Assembly: GCF_012933445.1 (NCBI RefSeq) | Contig: NZ_JABBNC010000038.1 | Coordinates: forward strand, 1-64,000 | DNA from: Actinoplanes sp. TBRC 11911 | Lineage (GTDB): Bacteria; Actinomycetota; Actinomycetes; Mycobacteriales; Micromonosporaceae | DNA: 64,000 bases | Reading direction: 5' to 3' | Shown here: piece after piece, positions 24,250-32,710 of the stretch | Numbering within the stretch: the first letter of the stretch is position 1 | Layout of the letters: the number at the start of each line of letters is the position of its first letter | The notes under the pieces: generated by a model | What the model saw: only the letters and a program-made list of their open reading frames with translations | Database searches by the model: none | What the model was told of the DNA's origin: nothing | Position numbers and translations under genes: made by a program

Positions 24250-24870
24250 TCAGCCGACGGTCGCCGGGAACCCGCCCGTCTGCTCGGCCACCAGCGTCGC
24301 CATCGCGTGCTCCACCACCGCGACCAGGACCTGCTTGACCGAATCGCGGACCCGGGCGTCGCACATGACCAGCGGTACGTGCGCCGGGATGGCCAGTGCC
24401 TCACGCACCTCGTCCGGCTCGTACCGCGGCGCGCCGTCGAAGCAGTTGAGCGCCACCAGGTACGGCAGGTGGCGGTTCTCGAAGTAGTCCAGCGGCGCGA
24501 ACGCGTCCGCGATCCGACGCGTGTCGACCATGACCGCGGCCCCGACCGCGCCCCGGATGAGCTCGTCCCACATGAACCAGAAACGTGTCTGGCCGGGCGT
24601 TCCGAACAGGTAGAGGATCAGGTCGTCGGCCATCGTGATGCGGCCGAAGTCCATCGCTACCGTCGTGGTCCCTTTGCCGGGCACCTTGGACGCGTCGTCG
24701 ATTCCCTCACCCAACGAGGTCATCACGGCCTCGGTGGTCAGCGGCTCGATCTCGGAGACCGATCCCACGAGCGTCGTCTTGCCGACGCCGAAGCCGCCGG
24801 CGATCACGATTTTCGCGGAGGTGATCTCCTTGGGTTGCGCCCCCGCCCGCTCAGAGCTTGCGAAGTCCAC
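24250..24870 (-). CDS. Conservon Ras-like GTPase (CvnD/MglA-like)
   Basis: The 206-residue P-loop protein has GGFGVGKTTLVGSVSE near residues 25-40, the effector-like DFGRI strand, a G3-type motif in LFGTPGQTRFWFMW, and an NCFDGAPRY segment where other GTPases have NKxD. This is the CvnD class, in which nucleotide switching is thought to signal together with the three other conservon proteins. The gene overlaps the DUF742 gene by 20 bases and is last in the four-gene operon. Confidence 0.92.
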   Translation of the reverse strand: MDFASSERAGAQPKEITSAKIVIAGGFGVGKTTLVGSVSEIEPLTTEAVMTSLGEGIDDASKVPGKGTTTVAMDFGRITMADDLILYLFGTPGQTRFWFMWDELIRGAVGAAVMVDTRRIADAFAPLDYFENRHLPYLVALNCFDGAPRYEPDEVREALAIPAHVPLVMCDARVRDSVKQVLVAVVEHAMATLVAEQTGGFPATVG

Positions 24871-25213
24871 CTAACACCCTCTCCAGCAGATCCATCCGCT
24901 CCTTGAACCCCGTCTTGGGAGCGGCGCTGTGCAGCGACAGCAGTCCATCGGCGACCATGTCCGCGACGAGTACCCGGGACACCCCCAGCGGCTGCCGGAG
25001 ATGGGCCGACAGCTCGGCCAGGGACTGCGGTTTGGCCTCGCACAGCACGGCGATGCGGTATTTGTCATGCCCGGCGAAGCGGGCTTCTTGCAGCGCTGCC
25101 TGGCTGGCGACCAGCACCGCTTCGATCGGAATGTCGCGGCGTGGCTCGGTCCGGCCGCGGGTGACCGCGTACGGGCGAACGAGGTTGCCCCGCGGTTCCT
25201 CTGGCTGTGCCAT
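24851..25213 (-). CDS. Conservon DUF742 protein (CvnC)
   Basis: The 120-residue protein begins with a short charged arm, then LVRPYAVTRGRTEP and a winged-helix-like body with SLAELSAHLRQPLGVSRVLVADMVADGLL. DUF742 proteins always accompany the roadblock and GTPase partners in conservons, but their biochemical role is unsettled. The ending ERVLGGLRKL is diagnostic. It starts 46 bases after the roadblock gene. Confidence 0.92.
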   Translation of the reverse strand: MAQPEEPRGNLVRPYAVTRGRTEPRRDIPIEAVLVASQAALQEARFAGHDKYRIAVLCEAKPQSLAELSAHLRQPLGVSRVLVADMVADGLLSLHSAAPKTGFKERMDLLERVLGGLRKL

Positions 25214-25259
25214 CCGCGATCACCCCCTCCCGGCGGGCCGGCGCTCGACTCGCCGACGC

Positions 25260-25664
25260 TTAGCTGACCGCTTCACGCGGCGCGGGCGTCAGAGCCGCTC
25301 CCACTCGTTCCACCAGCAGGGCCATCTCGTAGCCGACCTGGCCCACGTCGCAGCTGCGGGCGGCCAGCACGGCCATCGACGAGCCGTCGCTGACCGACAT
25401 CAGGAACAGGTATCCGCTGTCCATCTCGATGATCGTCTGCTGCACGGCGCCCGCGTGGAACATCCGGGACGCACCGTCGGTAAGGCTGACCACACCGGAC
25501 GCGATCGCCGCGAGCTGGTCCGCCCGGTCCGTGGGCAGATCACGCGACGACGCCAGCAGCAGCCCGTCCGCCGACACCGCCACGACGTGCGCGATGCCGG
25601 CGACGCTGTTGGCGAAATTGTTGAGTAGCCAGCCCATGTCCTGCATGGTCGGGGGCCTGGTCAC
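25260..25664 (-). CDS. Conservon roadblock/LC7 protein (CvnB)
   Basis: The 134-residue roadblock domain reads MGWLLNNFANSVAGIAHVVAVSADGLLLASSRDLP, then DQLAAIASGVVSLTDGASRMF and SDGSSMAVLAARSCDVGQVGYEMALLVERVG. Roadblock proteins act as GTPase-activating or scaffold partners of MglA-like GTPases. The GTG start overlaps the sensor-kinase stop by 4 bases, so their translation is coupled. Confidence 0.93.
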   Translation of the reverse strand: MTRPPTMQDMGWLLNNFANSVAGIAHVVAVSADGLLLASSRDLPTDRADQLAAIASGVVSLTDGASRMFHAGAVQQTIIEMDSGYLFLMSVSDGSSMAVLAARSCDVGQVGYEMALLVERVGAALTPAPREAVS

Positions 25665-28513
25665 TGTTCGTTCTCCTTAGCCTGGAAGGCGGCGGTTTCG
25701 GCAATGCCGTCCGTACGCCCTCGTTGCACACCCCGGTGGTACGCGGACAGGAGTCCTTTGACCTCGTCGGGGCTGCGACGGTTCTGGTTGCGCGGCTCGG
25801 CCTGCACTCCGCCGGGCACGAGCTGCGCTTGGGGGACGCGCTTGGGAAGACCGGAACGTGTGGTGCCGGCGTCGACCGGTTCTGCCGCCGCCATCGCTCG
25901 TTGCCACCCCTCGTCGGCCGCTGTCTTCCATCGATCCTCAGCCGCGGCCCGCGGTTTGGGGACCGTTGGCGACGCTCCATTGTGCCCGTTTCCGGTCGGC
26001 GCCGGCGCCGGGGTCGCGGCCACCGGAGCGGGTGCGGCCGGCGGTGGCAAAACAGGCGCGGACGGTGAGGCCGACGCGGCGTTCGGCGGTGGCGCGTAAC
26101 CGGCGGTCGGCATGCCCCATTCCTCGGGGCTCATACCGTCGTGGTTCTTGAACCAGCTCTGCTGCATCTGCACGAAGATCGGGGCGTCCGCCCGTTCTTC
26201 GGTCTGCGGGGCCACCGGCGGCGGCGGGGCCGGCACCGGCGGCATCGCGGCCAGGGCCGCGCCCCAACCGTTATTTTCCGAGGTGGGAGCAACCGCGGCG
26301 GGAGCAGCCGCGGCCGGGGCGACCCCGCTGGGAGCGGCCACCGCCGGCCGGGCCGCCCGGCTGGGCAGCGGCGGCCGGTTCGGGGTCGGCGTCACGTCCG
26401 GGTCCGGGATCGTCGTCGGCGGCCGCTGCGACGGGAACATCGGCAGCTGCGGGTGCGCCGGCGCGGGCAGCGTCGCGGTGGCCGCCCGGGACGGCGTCGC
26501 GTCCCACCCGGCCGAACTCAACGGCGGCGGTACCGGCACCGACGGTCCGGGCATCGACACCTGGCCGCGCCCGCTGGGCATCACCACGATGGTGCCGGGC
26601 AACGTCACCTGGGCGATCGTGCCGCCCTCCAGGTTGGCCCGCAGCTCGACCCGGATCCCGTACCGCGAGGCCAGCCGGCCCACCACGGCGAGACCCATCA
26701 GCCGGAACGCGGCCACGTCGACGCCGGGCGGTTCGGCCAGCCGCCGGTTCAGCTGGTCCATCTGCTCCTCGGACATGCCGAGGCCGCGGTCCTCCACCTG
26801 GATCACCACGTAGTCGCGGATCCGCCGGGCCTCGGCGACCACGATCGTGGTCGGCGGGGAGAACCGGGTGGCGTTGTCGAGCAGCTCGGCCGCGAGCCGC
26901 ACCACGTCGTTGACGGCCAGCGCCGAGACTTCGATGTCCGAGTCGACGGTGCCGAACTCGATCCGGTTGTAGAGCTCCACCTCGGACTGCGCCGCCCGCA
27001 ACGCGTCGATCAGCAGCGCGTCCTCCCGACGCGGCGGGCTGGAGTCGGCGCCCGCGAGGACCAGCAGGTTCTCGTCGTTGCGGCGCATCCGGGTGGCGAG
27101 GTGGTCGAGCTCGAAGAGCCGGGCCAGCCGTTTCGGGTCCTCCTCGGTGCGCTCGATCAGGTCGAGCTCGCCGATCATCCGGTCCACCAGCGACTGACTG
27201 CGCCGGGCCAGGTTGAGGAACATCGCCGAGACACTGGTACGCAGCGCGGCCTGTTCCGCCGCGATCCGGACCGCTTCCTGGTGGACCACGTTGAACGCCT
27301 GCGCCACCTGGCCGATCTCGTCCCGGTTGTCCAGCCGGATCGGATCACGGACCGAGTCGACGATGTAGTCGACACCGCCCTCGCCCAGGTTGCGGACGTC
27401 GCGCAGCCGCGCCACCGCGTCCGGCAGGTCCCGGTTCGCCACCGCCAGCGCACCCTCGCGCAGACGCCGCAGCGACATGTTGAGCGTGCGGGCAAGCAGC
27501 ACCGCGAGTGCGATCGCGATCGCCAGCACGAGCAGGACCAGCGTCGTCTCGATCGCGGCCTGGCGCATCACGCCGTCGCGGTCGTCCGCGGCGCTCTTGA
27601 TGTTCTGGGCCTCCATCTGCTGTTCGGCCCAGCGCATCAGGTCAACGACCGCACCCAGCGACTGGGTGATATCACTGGGCGCGACCGCGGTTCCCCGGTT
27701 CAGCTCGTTGGCGACCCGGTCGGCGAGGTTCACCGCGTCGCCGGTGACCACGCTGTCGACCATCTGCCGCTGGCCGCTCGGGGCGAACGCCTCGAAGGAG
27801 AGCAGCGCCTCCTGCTGGCTGGTCTGCGCGGCGATGAACGCGGTGCGCTGCTCGGGGCTGAGGTCGTTGGAGACCCGCGCCGCGTACGCGATCGCCTCCA
27901 GCTCGGCGGCACCGGCCTTGGCCTCGGCGAACGCACCGGCCGCGCGCAGGCTGTCGCCGGTCGGGCCGTCGCCGGCGAACTGGCTGACCACCTGGCCGTA
28001 GCCGACCAGGTCGGTGATCACCACGCCGTACCGGGAGACCGCCTCGGCGACCGCGATGTTCTGCCGCTTGGCCACCTGGCCGCGAGTGAGGTTCAGCGAG
28101 TTCAGGTGGTCGTCGATCTGCCGCAGCCGGGCATCCACGGTGGACGGGATCTTTTCCAGGCTGCCCCGGTGCTCGTGGTACACGCCGGCCTGCGCGTCGG
28201 TGGCCTTGACCGCCCGGTCGTACGCCTCCGGCGGCACCGCCGAGTCGGACAGGTACGCGGCCGCGGACATCCGCTCGGCCTGCAGCAATTGGGTCAGCGC
28301 GCTGACGTCGGCCCCGAGCCGGGTCAGATCCTCCACCTGTCCGGCCGTGGTGGCACGTTGCCCGACGTCGATCAGCCGTACGCCGGCCAGACCGATGACG
28401 GCGGCGATGGGTACCAGCAGGATCAACGCCAGCTTGGCGCGGATCCGGACGTCGCGAAGGCGAGGGAAGACACCACCACGGCGCGCCACCTGGGTCGACG
28501 ATCCGGTGCTCAC
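25661..28513 (-). CDS. Conservon sensor histidine kinase (CvnA) with nitrate/sulfonate-sensing-type domain
   Basis: The 950-residue protein has TM1 near residues 27-47, an extracytoplasmic helical domain of the NIT type (about 50-310), TM2 near 320-345 and a HAMP linker. The GHKL ATPase follows, with N-box ELLDNATRFSPP and G1 box EDRGLGMSEEQMD. A canonical phosphorylated His box is hard to find, as in other CvnA proteins. Residues 640-930 are Pro/Ala-rich and disordered. The GTG follows GGAGGAG at 5 bases. A CRISPR-like stem lies immediately upstream of that ribosome binding site. Confidence 0.92.
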   Translation of the reverse strand: MSTGSSTQVARRGGVFPRLRDVRIRAKLALILLVPIAAVIGLAGVRLIDVGQRATTAGQVEDLTRLGADVSALTQLLQAERMSAAAYLSDSAVPPEAYDRAVKATDAQAGVYHEHRGSLEKIPSTVDARLRQIDDHLNSLNLTRGQVAKRQNIAVAEAVSRYGVVITDLVGYGQVVSQFAGDGPTGDSLRAAGAFAEAKAGAAELEAIAYAARVSNDLSPEQRTAFIAAQTSQQEALLSFEAFAPSGQRQMVDSVVTGDAVNLADRVANELNRGTAVAPSDITQSLGAVVDLMRWAEQQMEAQNIKSAADDRDGVMRQAAIETTLVLLVLAIAIALAVLLARTLNMSLRRLREGALAVANRDLPDAVARLRDVRNLGEGGVDYIVDSVRDPIRLDNRDEIGQVAQAFNVVHQEAVRIAAEQAALRTSVSAMFLNLARRSQSLVDRMIGELDLIERTEEDPKRLARLFELDHLATRMRRNDENLLVLAGADSSPPRREDALLIDALRAAQSEVELYNRIEFGTVDSDIEVSALAVNDVVRLAAELLDNATRFSPPTTIVVAEARRIRDYVVIQVEDRGLGMSEEQMDQLNRRLAEPPGVDVAAFRLMGLAVVGRLASRYGIRVELRANLEGGTIAQVTLPGTIVVMPSGRGQVSMPGPSVPVPPPLSSAGWDATPSRAATATLPAPAHPQLPMFPSQRPPTTIPDPDVTPTPNRPPLPSRAARPAVAAPSGVAPAAAAPAAVAPTSENNGWGAALAAMPPVPAPPPPVAPQTEERADAPIFVQMQQSWFKNHDGMSPEEWGMPTAGYAPPPNAASASPSAPVLPPPAAPAPVAATPAPAPTGNGHNGASPTVPKPRAAAEDRWKTAADEGWQRAMAAAEPVDAGTTRSGLPKRVPQAQLVPGGVQAEPRNQNRRSPDEVKGLLSAYHRGVQRGRTDGIAETAAFQAKENEQ

Positions 28514-28527
28514 GACTTCTCCTCCGT

Positions 28528-28557
28528 GGGGATCACCCCCGCATGCGCGGGGATCAG
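28528..28557 (-). CRISPR. Solitary type I-E-like CRISPR repeat (no array)
   Basis: Read leftward, the 30 bases contain CCCCGCGCATGCGGGG flanked by CTGAT and TGATCCCC, matching in order and length the 28-29-base repeats of actinobacterial type I-E systems as I know them. The plus-strand frames also give SPPHARGS and TPACAGI, which are familiar spurious translations of I-E repeats. No second copy occurs at about 61-base spacing in either direction, and no cas gene is in the window. It ends 5 bases before the Shine-Dalgarno of the sensor kinase. Confidence 0.55.
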
Positions 28558-28818
28558 GGCCTCTCCTCGCCTGCGGACAGTCTGCGGCCTCGGAATTTCA
28601 TCAGAACGAACATCCTTTTGGGAAGTCCGGAAACTCCCGGTTACAAAGTTGGCGTCCGACTGCAATTTGCTTTTCCAATCCACACTCAACATTGCTACCG
28701 CTTTGACGTGCACGAATATGTCAACGACCACGACCGGTGACCATACGGCTACGGAACACTGCATGGATTCCAACCATTATGTGGGATGGCCGTCCCGCGC
28801 CATCGATGAGGGCCCGGC

Positions 28819-28847
28819 TTGACCAGGGGCCTTCACGTTGGCAAGGT
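28819..28847 (+). promoter_or_regulatory. Candidate promoter of the substrate-binding protein gene
   Basis: TTGACC, a 17-base spacer and CAAGGT fit the loose actinobacterial housekeeping pattern about 100 bases before the GTG start. The -10 box is weak. Confidence 0.4.
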
Positions 28848-28860
28848 TTGGCGCGATCCA

Positions 28861-28877
28861 ACGGACACATTGTCCGT
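28861..28877. promoter_or_regulatory. Palindrome downstream of the candidate promoter, possible operator
   Basis: ACGGACA-CAT-TGTCCGT is an exact 7-base inverted repeat just after the expected transcription start of the transporter genes. A repressor site or an mRNA 5' stem are both possible. Confidence 0.35.
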
Positions 28878-28947
28878 GTCGGCGTGGCCCACGGCACACA
28901 TCGTTGCTGCCGCAACCCCGTCTTTCCGCCCCCGAGGAGGCTCCGCA

Positions 28948-30108
28948 GTGCGGTTCCCCCGCCCCGCCACGGCATCCGTCATAGCCTCGATACTGCTTGT
29001 CGCCGGAATGGCCGGCTGCAGCTCGGACGACGAGGATTCGAACGGCGACAACACCATCGTCATCGGCGCCGACCTCAATAGCGGTGCCACCGACACCGCC
29101 TACTACCGCGCCCTGCAGTTACGAATCGAGCAGGTCAACGAATCCGGCCAACTGGGCGACCGCAAGCTCGCACTGCGCACCCTGGACAACCACGCCGATC
29201 CGACCGCCTCGCTGCGCAACATCACCGCGTTCGCCGACGACCCGGCCGTCGCCGCGGTGATCGCCGGCTCTTGCGACGCGTGCGTCGTGGACGCCGCCAA
29301 GACGATCAGCGACAAGCGGATCCCGACGATCGCGCTAGCCGCCTCGGACAACGTGACCGACCCGGTCGCCGATCGGCACTACGTCTTCAAGCTGGGGCCG
29401 AACTCGACCGACGACGCGGCCGCCCTGGTCACCGAACTGAGCCGGCAGCGCGTCCGCGACGTGGGCCTGCTGGTCGACGACAGCCTGTCCGGCCGGGACA
29501 GCAGCAACGCCCTGCAACTCGGCCTGCAGAAGGCCAAGATCAACGTCAAGGTGTCCCGTACGATCAAGGCGGGCGCCGAGGATGTCAGCGACGCGGTGTC
29601 CGGTCTGACCGCCGCGAACCCGGCCGCGATGGTCGTGCTGACCGGCGCGGAGCAGGCCTCGCTGGCGGCGCAGACGTTCCGCAACGTCGGGTTCGACGGG
29701 AAGCTGTTCTTCGGCGCGGTGGCCGCGGGCGACCTGTTCATCCCGCCCGCCGCGGCCGCCGCCACGAACAACTCGACCATGATCTTCACGCAGATCCTGG
29801 CGATCGACGACGTGGTCGCGACGACGCCCGCCAAGGCCTCCCGCAAACAATGGTTCCGCGACTACACGTCGCGGTACGGCACCTACTCCGGCGTCGCGTC
29901 GTTCGCCGCGGACGCCACCGATCTGATCGCCGGCGCGGTGGCCCGGGCCGGCGGCAACCGCGACCGGATCCGCGACATCCTGGAGACGTCGCAGGTGGAC
30001 GGTCTGTCCGGACCGATCCGGCTCACCCCCGACAACCACTCCGGCCTGATGCCGCAGGCACTCACGCTGCTGGTGGCGCGGGCCGGCCGCTGGAGGCTGG
30101 CGTCATGA
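28948..30108 (+). CDS. ABC-type substrate-binding lipoprotein (branched-chain-amino-acid-like fold)
   Basis: The 386-residue protein starts with a lipoprotein signal (ASILLVAGMAGC lipobox) and has the type I periplasmic-binding fold: IVIGADLNSGATDTAYYRALQLRIEQVNESG, then FADDPAVAAVIAGSCDACVVDAAKTISDKRIP and later GSCD-like ligand loops. The ligand is unknown. GAGGAGG lies 7 bases before the GTG start. Its stop overlaps the ATPase start by 4 bases. The partner genes opposite are a conservon with a NIT-like sensor, so the pair may supply a signal rather than a nutrient. Confidence 0.87.
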   Translation: MRFPRPATASVIASILLVAGMAGCSSDDEDSNGDNTIVIGADLNSGATDTAYYRALQLRIEQVNESGQLGDRKLALRTLDNHADPTASLRNITAFADDPAVAAVIAGSCDACVVDAAKTISDKRIPTIALAASDNVTDPVADRHYVFKLGPNSTDDAAALVTELSRQRVRDVGLLVDDSLSGRDSSNALQLGLQKAKINVKVSRTIKAGAEDVSDAVSGLTAANPAAMVVLTGAEQASLAAQTFRNVGFDGKLFFGAVAAGDLFIPPAAAAATNNSTMIFTQILAIDDVVATTPAKASRKQWFRDYTSRYGTYSGVASFAADATDLIAGAVARAGGNRDRIRDILETSQVDGLSGPIRLTPDNHSGLMPQALTLLVARAGRWRLAS

Positions 30109-30854
30109 TCAAACTGACCCGGGTGGGCCGATCGTTCAGCAGCCGGGAAGGCACCGTCGAGGCGTTGCGCGACGTCAGCCTCGAGGTCGCCGACGGCGAG
30201 TTCGTGGCCGTCGTGGGCCGCTCCGGCTGCGGCAAGTCCACGTTGCTCCGCCTGATCGCCGGACTGCTCCCGCCCACCGCGGGCGAGGTCGAGGTCGAGG
30301 GCGAGGTGGTCCGCAAGCCGCGCCGGGACGTCGCGATGATGTTCCAGCGCCCCGCGCTGCTGCCGTGGCGATCGGTGCTCGACAACGTGCTGCTGCCGGT
30401 GCAGATCTTCGGGTGGCGCCGGGCGGAGTACCGCGAACGGGCGAATCAGCTGCTCGAGCTCACCGGCCTGACCGGTTTCGAGAAGCGGCTGCCGCACGAG
30501 CTCTCCGGTGGCATGCAGCAGCGGGTGGCGCTCTGCCGCGCGCTGATCGGCAAGCCGCGGGTGATGCTGATGGACGAGCCGTTCTCCGCATTGGACCCGC
30601 TGATCCGCGAGGAGCTGTCGGTCGAGCTGCAGCGCATCCACATGGAGCAGGAGGCGACCACCGTGTTCGTCACCCACTCCATCGACGAGGCCGTGCTGCT
30701 CGCCGACCGCGTCGTGGTGCTGAGCCCGCGTCCCGGCCGGGTCCGGGAGATCATCGAGGTCCGGATCCCGCGTCCGCGCACGCTCGGCCGCACCGCGCAC
30801 ACGGACGAGGTCGCACGGTGCAGCGCCGAGCTGCATGACCTCTTGATGGCCTGA
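30105..30854 (+). CDS. ABC transporter ATPase of the nitrate/sulfonate/taurine type
   Basis: The 249-residue ATPase has Walker A GRSGCGKSTLL, the Q-loop MMFQRPALLPWRSV, signature LSGGMQQRVALCRAL, Walker B VMLMDEPFSALD and switch VTHSIDEAVLLADR, all intact. The LPW after the Q-loop is typical of the SsuB/TauB/NrtD subfamily, which pairs with SsuC-type permeases. No permease gene follows or precedes; the next gene encodes an unrelated membrane protein. It must borrow a permease or act in signalling. Confidence 0.93.
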   Translation: MIKLTRVGRSFSSREGTVEALRDVSLEVADGEFVAVVGRSGCGKSTLLRLIAGLLPPTAGEVEVEGEVVRKPRRDVAMMFQRPALLPWRSVLDNVLLPVQIFGWRRAEYRERANQLLELTGLTGFEKRLPHELSGGMQQRVALCRALIGKPRVMLMDEPFSALDPLIREELSVELQRIHMEQEATTVFVTHSIDEAVLLADRVVVLSPRPGRVREIIEVRIPRPRTLGRTAHTDEVARCSAELHDLLMA

Positions 30855-30971
30855 GCCATCACTGTCCGTACACGAGTATAAAAATCAAGATCGATCGGAT
30901 GAGGCAGCGGATTTTGGGCTGTCTTAAGATTCGAGCCTCGAAGTTGAGCGCTTCCGGAAGGCTGACGTAAC

Positions 30972-32162
30972 GTGCCTGGCATGGCATTTCGGACCAGGGC
31001 CAAACTGTCGGGCGTCGCGTTCGGCGCGGCCGTACTAGCCGCCGCCGGCCAGCTTGGACTGGCGTACGGCCTCGGCATTCTGCACCTGAACCGTGTCGTC
31101 GACGTCACTGCGCGTGATCAATGGACCGCCCAGCTGGCCTGGGTCGCCTGGATCACGATGATCGCGGCGGCGGTCGGCGGCATGGCCGGACGAGTCCACC
31201 TCCCCCGCCGCTCCGGCGCCGGCACCCGCATCGTCGCGGCGTTCCTGGCCGGCCTCGGCGCGGCCGCGGTGATCCCGCTGACCATGCAGCCGGCCCGCGG
31301 TGCGAGCGTCGCCGGCGTGCGCCCGGTTCTCGTCATCGGCATCTGCGCCGCTCTCAGCGCGATCGTCGGCATCGGCGCGGCGTACGCGGCGCTGAGCCGT
31401 CCGGTGGCCCGATGGAACCTGGTCACGATCGGCGTGGCGATCTGGGTCATCGCGATCGCGTCGGTCGGCGAGTCGTTCGCGCCGGGCAAGCCCGCCGCGT
31501 CGGCTCGCCTGGGTGTCTTCGACGCGTCCTTCCTGGACAGTTCGATCACCGACCGGACGGCGCTGTTCACGATGCCCGCGCTCGCGCTGGTCTGCGGTCT
31601 GATCATCGGCCTGGTCGCGCGCGGCCGCGGGCTGTCCACCCTGTCCATCGCACTGTCCGGCCTGGCCGGCCCGGCCCTGCTCACCCTGGCCTACCTGGTC
31701 GCCGGCCCGGGCGACACCGACTATCAGACGGTGCCGTACTGGGCCGCGATGACCGCGTCCGGTGCCGGGGTGCTCGGTTCGGTGCTCGCCGCGGTCCTGC
31801 GCCGGGCACCCGGCACCAGCGTGCCGCCGGTGCGGCCCGAGCCGGGAAACCCGTCCGCGCCGCAACGGCCGCCGCTGCCGAAGCGCGACGCGCAGCCCGA
31901 CTCGGCGATCGCCCAGGCCGCCTCGACCGCCGCCCAGCGCACACCGGAAGAGCTGCGCCCGTCCGACACCGGCGTGCTGAACATGCCGCCGTTCGACGGC
32001 TTCACCCCGTCGCCGGGCCGCCCGGAGCCGCAGCCGATCAGCCCGCCACTGCCCCATCCGCGTCCGACCGGCCCGCCGCCGGTCGCGCCCCCGCCGGTGG
32101 GCCGGGGGCGGAACGACGGCGAATTCGTCGATTGGGTGAGCGGTCTGGGCCCCAACAATTGA
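30972..32162 (+). CDS. Polytopic membrane protein with proline-rich C-terminal tail
   Basis: The 396-residue protein has about eight hydrophobic segments (roughly residues 13-35, 53-72, 85-103, 117-140, 148-166, 195-213, 221-243 and 253-273). A long Pro-rich cytoplasmic tail ends in a conserved-looking GEFVDWVSGLG motif. I do not recognise a family. It lacks the EAA loop expected of an ABC permease. GGAAGG lies 10 bases before the GTG; an ATG three codons later is an alternative start. An AT-rich gap of 117 bases separates it from the ATPase gene. Confidence 0.75.
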   Translation: MPGMAFRTRAKLSGVAFGAAVLAAAGQLGLAYGLGILHLNRVVDVTARDQWTAQLAWVAWITMIAAAVGGMAGRVHLPRRSGAGTRIVAAFLAGLGAAAVIPLTMQPARGASVAGVRPVLVIGICAALSAIVGIGAAYAALSRPVARWNLVTIGVAIWVIAIASVGESFAPGKPAASARLGVFDASFLDSSITDRTALFTMPALALVCGLIIGLVARGRGLSTLSIALSGLAGPALLTLAYLVAGPGDTDYQTVPYWAAMTASGAGVLGSVLAAVLRRAPGTSVPPVRPEPGNPSAPQRPPLPKRDAQPDSAIAQAASTAAQRTPEELRPSDTGVLNMPPFDGFTPSPGRPEPQPISPPLPHPRPTGPPPVAPPPVGRGRNDGEFVDWVSGLGPNN

Positions 32163-32275
32163 GGGCGAGAGTTAAGCATAGACGAACGCCAATGAAATGA
32201 TCCGTCGGGGATGTACCGCTTCCTCCCCGGGACACCGACGATGAGGGCACCGAACCCCCATTGAGGAGTCCGATC

Positions 32276-32710
32276 ATGACAAGCAACCGGCAACCCCGGA
32301 TCCGGCGGTTCCTCGCCGCCGTCGCCATGGTCTTCGCGCTGTCCGGCACCGCTCTCGTGGTGCCGGCCGTGGTGGCGCCGACCCACACCGACGCGGCCCA
32401 CGCAGCGGTCGTGAACAGCTGCACCATCTCCCGCTGCTCGGCGGCCCGCACGGCCCGCACCGGCTGGAGCTCGCTCGGCTGGCCGCTGAGCGCCAACTGG
32501 TATGCGTGGCCGTACGGGCAGTACAACTACACCGGCGGCACGTTCCAGAACCGCGAGGGCTACCTGCCCAAGAACGCGACCTACAACGAGTACGACGTCT
32601 ACTCCCGCGCCCGCGGCGCCGCCCGCGACGCGTACCGGATCGTGGTGAACCGGTCCACCAAGGAGACCTGGTTCACGCCCGACCACTACGTGACGTTCTA
32701 CAAGCTCTGA
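32276..32710 (+). CDS. Secreted guanyl-specific ribonuclease (RNase Sa/barnase family)
   Basis: The 144-residue precursor has a signal peptide to about residue 43. The catalytic domain resembles RNase Sa: QNREGYLPKN, the general base Glu105 in YNEYDV, Arg117 and Arg121 in AARDAYRIV, and the general acid His137 in PDHYVTF. All expected catalytic residues are present, so the enzyme should cleave RNA at G. GAGGAG lies 7 bases before the ATG. No barstar-like inhibitor gene is adjacent, though one would be needed only if the unexported protein folds inside the cell. The 3' end overlaps thiC by 13 bases on the opposite strand. Confidence 0.92.
   Translation: MTSNRQPRIRRFLAAVAMVFALSGTALVVPAVVAPTHTDAAHAAVVNSCTISRCSAARTARTGWSSLGWPLSANWYAWPYGQYNYTGGTFQNREGYLPKNATYNEYDVYSRARGAARDAYRIVVNRSTKETWFTPDHYVTFYKL

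Larger units (their letters stand above)
28558..28947. other. Divergent control region between the conservon and the transporter genes
   Basis: About 390 bases contain no gene. Positions 28590-28790 are distinctly richer in A and T than the surroundings, fitting a promoter or leader region. A promoter-like pair and a palindrome on the right side are listed separately. Leftward promoter boxes for the sensor kinase cannot be fixed. Confidence 0.6.

Noticed and set aside
28510..28773. 87-codon leftward frame ending in the CRISPR-like repeat
   Set aside because: Its end reads IPAHAGVIP, a known false translation of I-E repeats, and it has no start context.
28558..28800. Possible CRISPR array beyond the single repeat
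   Set aside because: No second copy of the repeat occurs at the 61-base spacing expected, on either side.
30972..32162. Membrane protein as the missing ABC permease
   Set aside because: It lacks the EAA loop and the Pro-rich tail is foreign to permeases; it also has a separate 117-base upstream gap.
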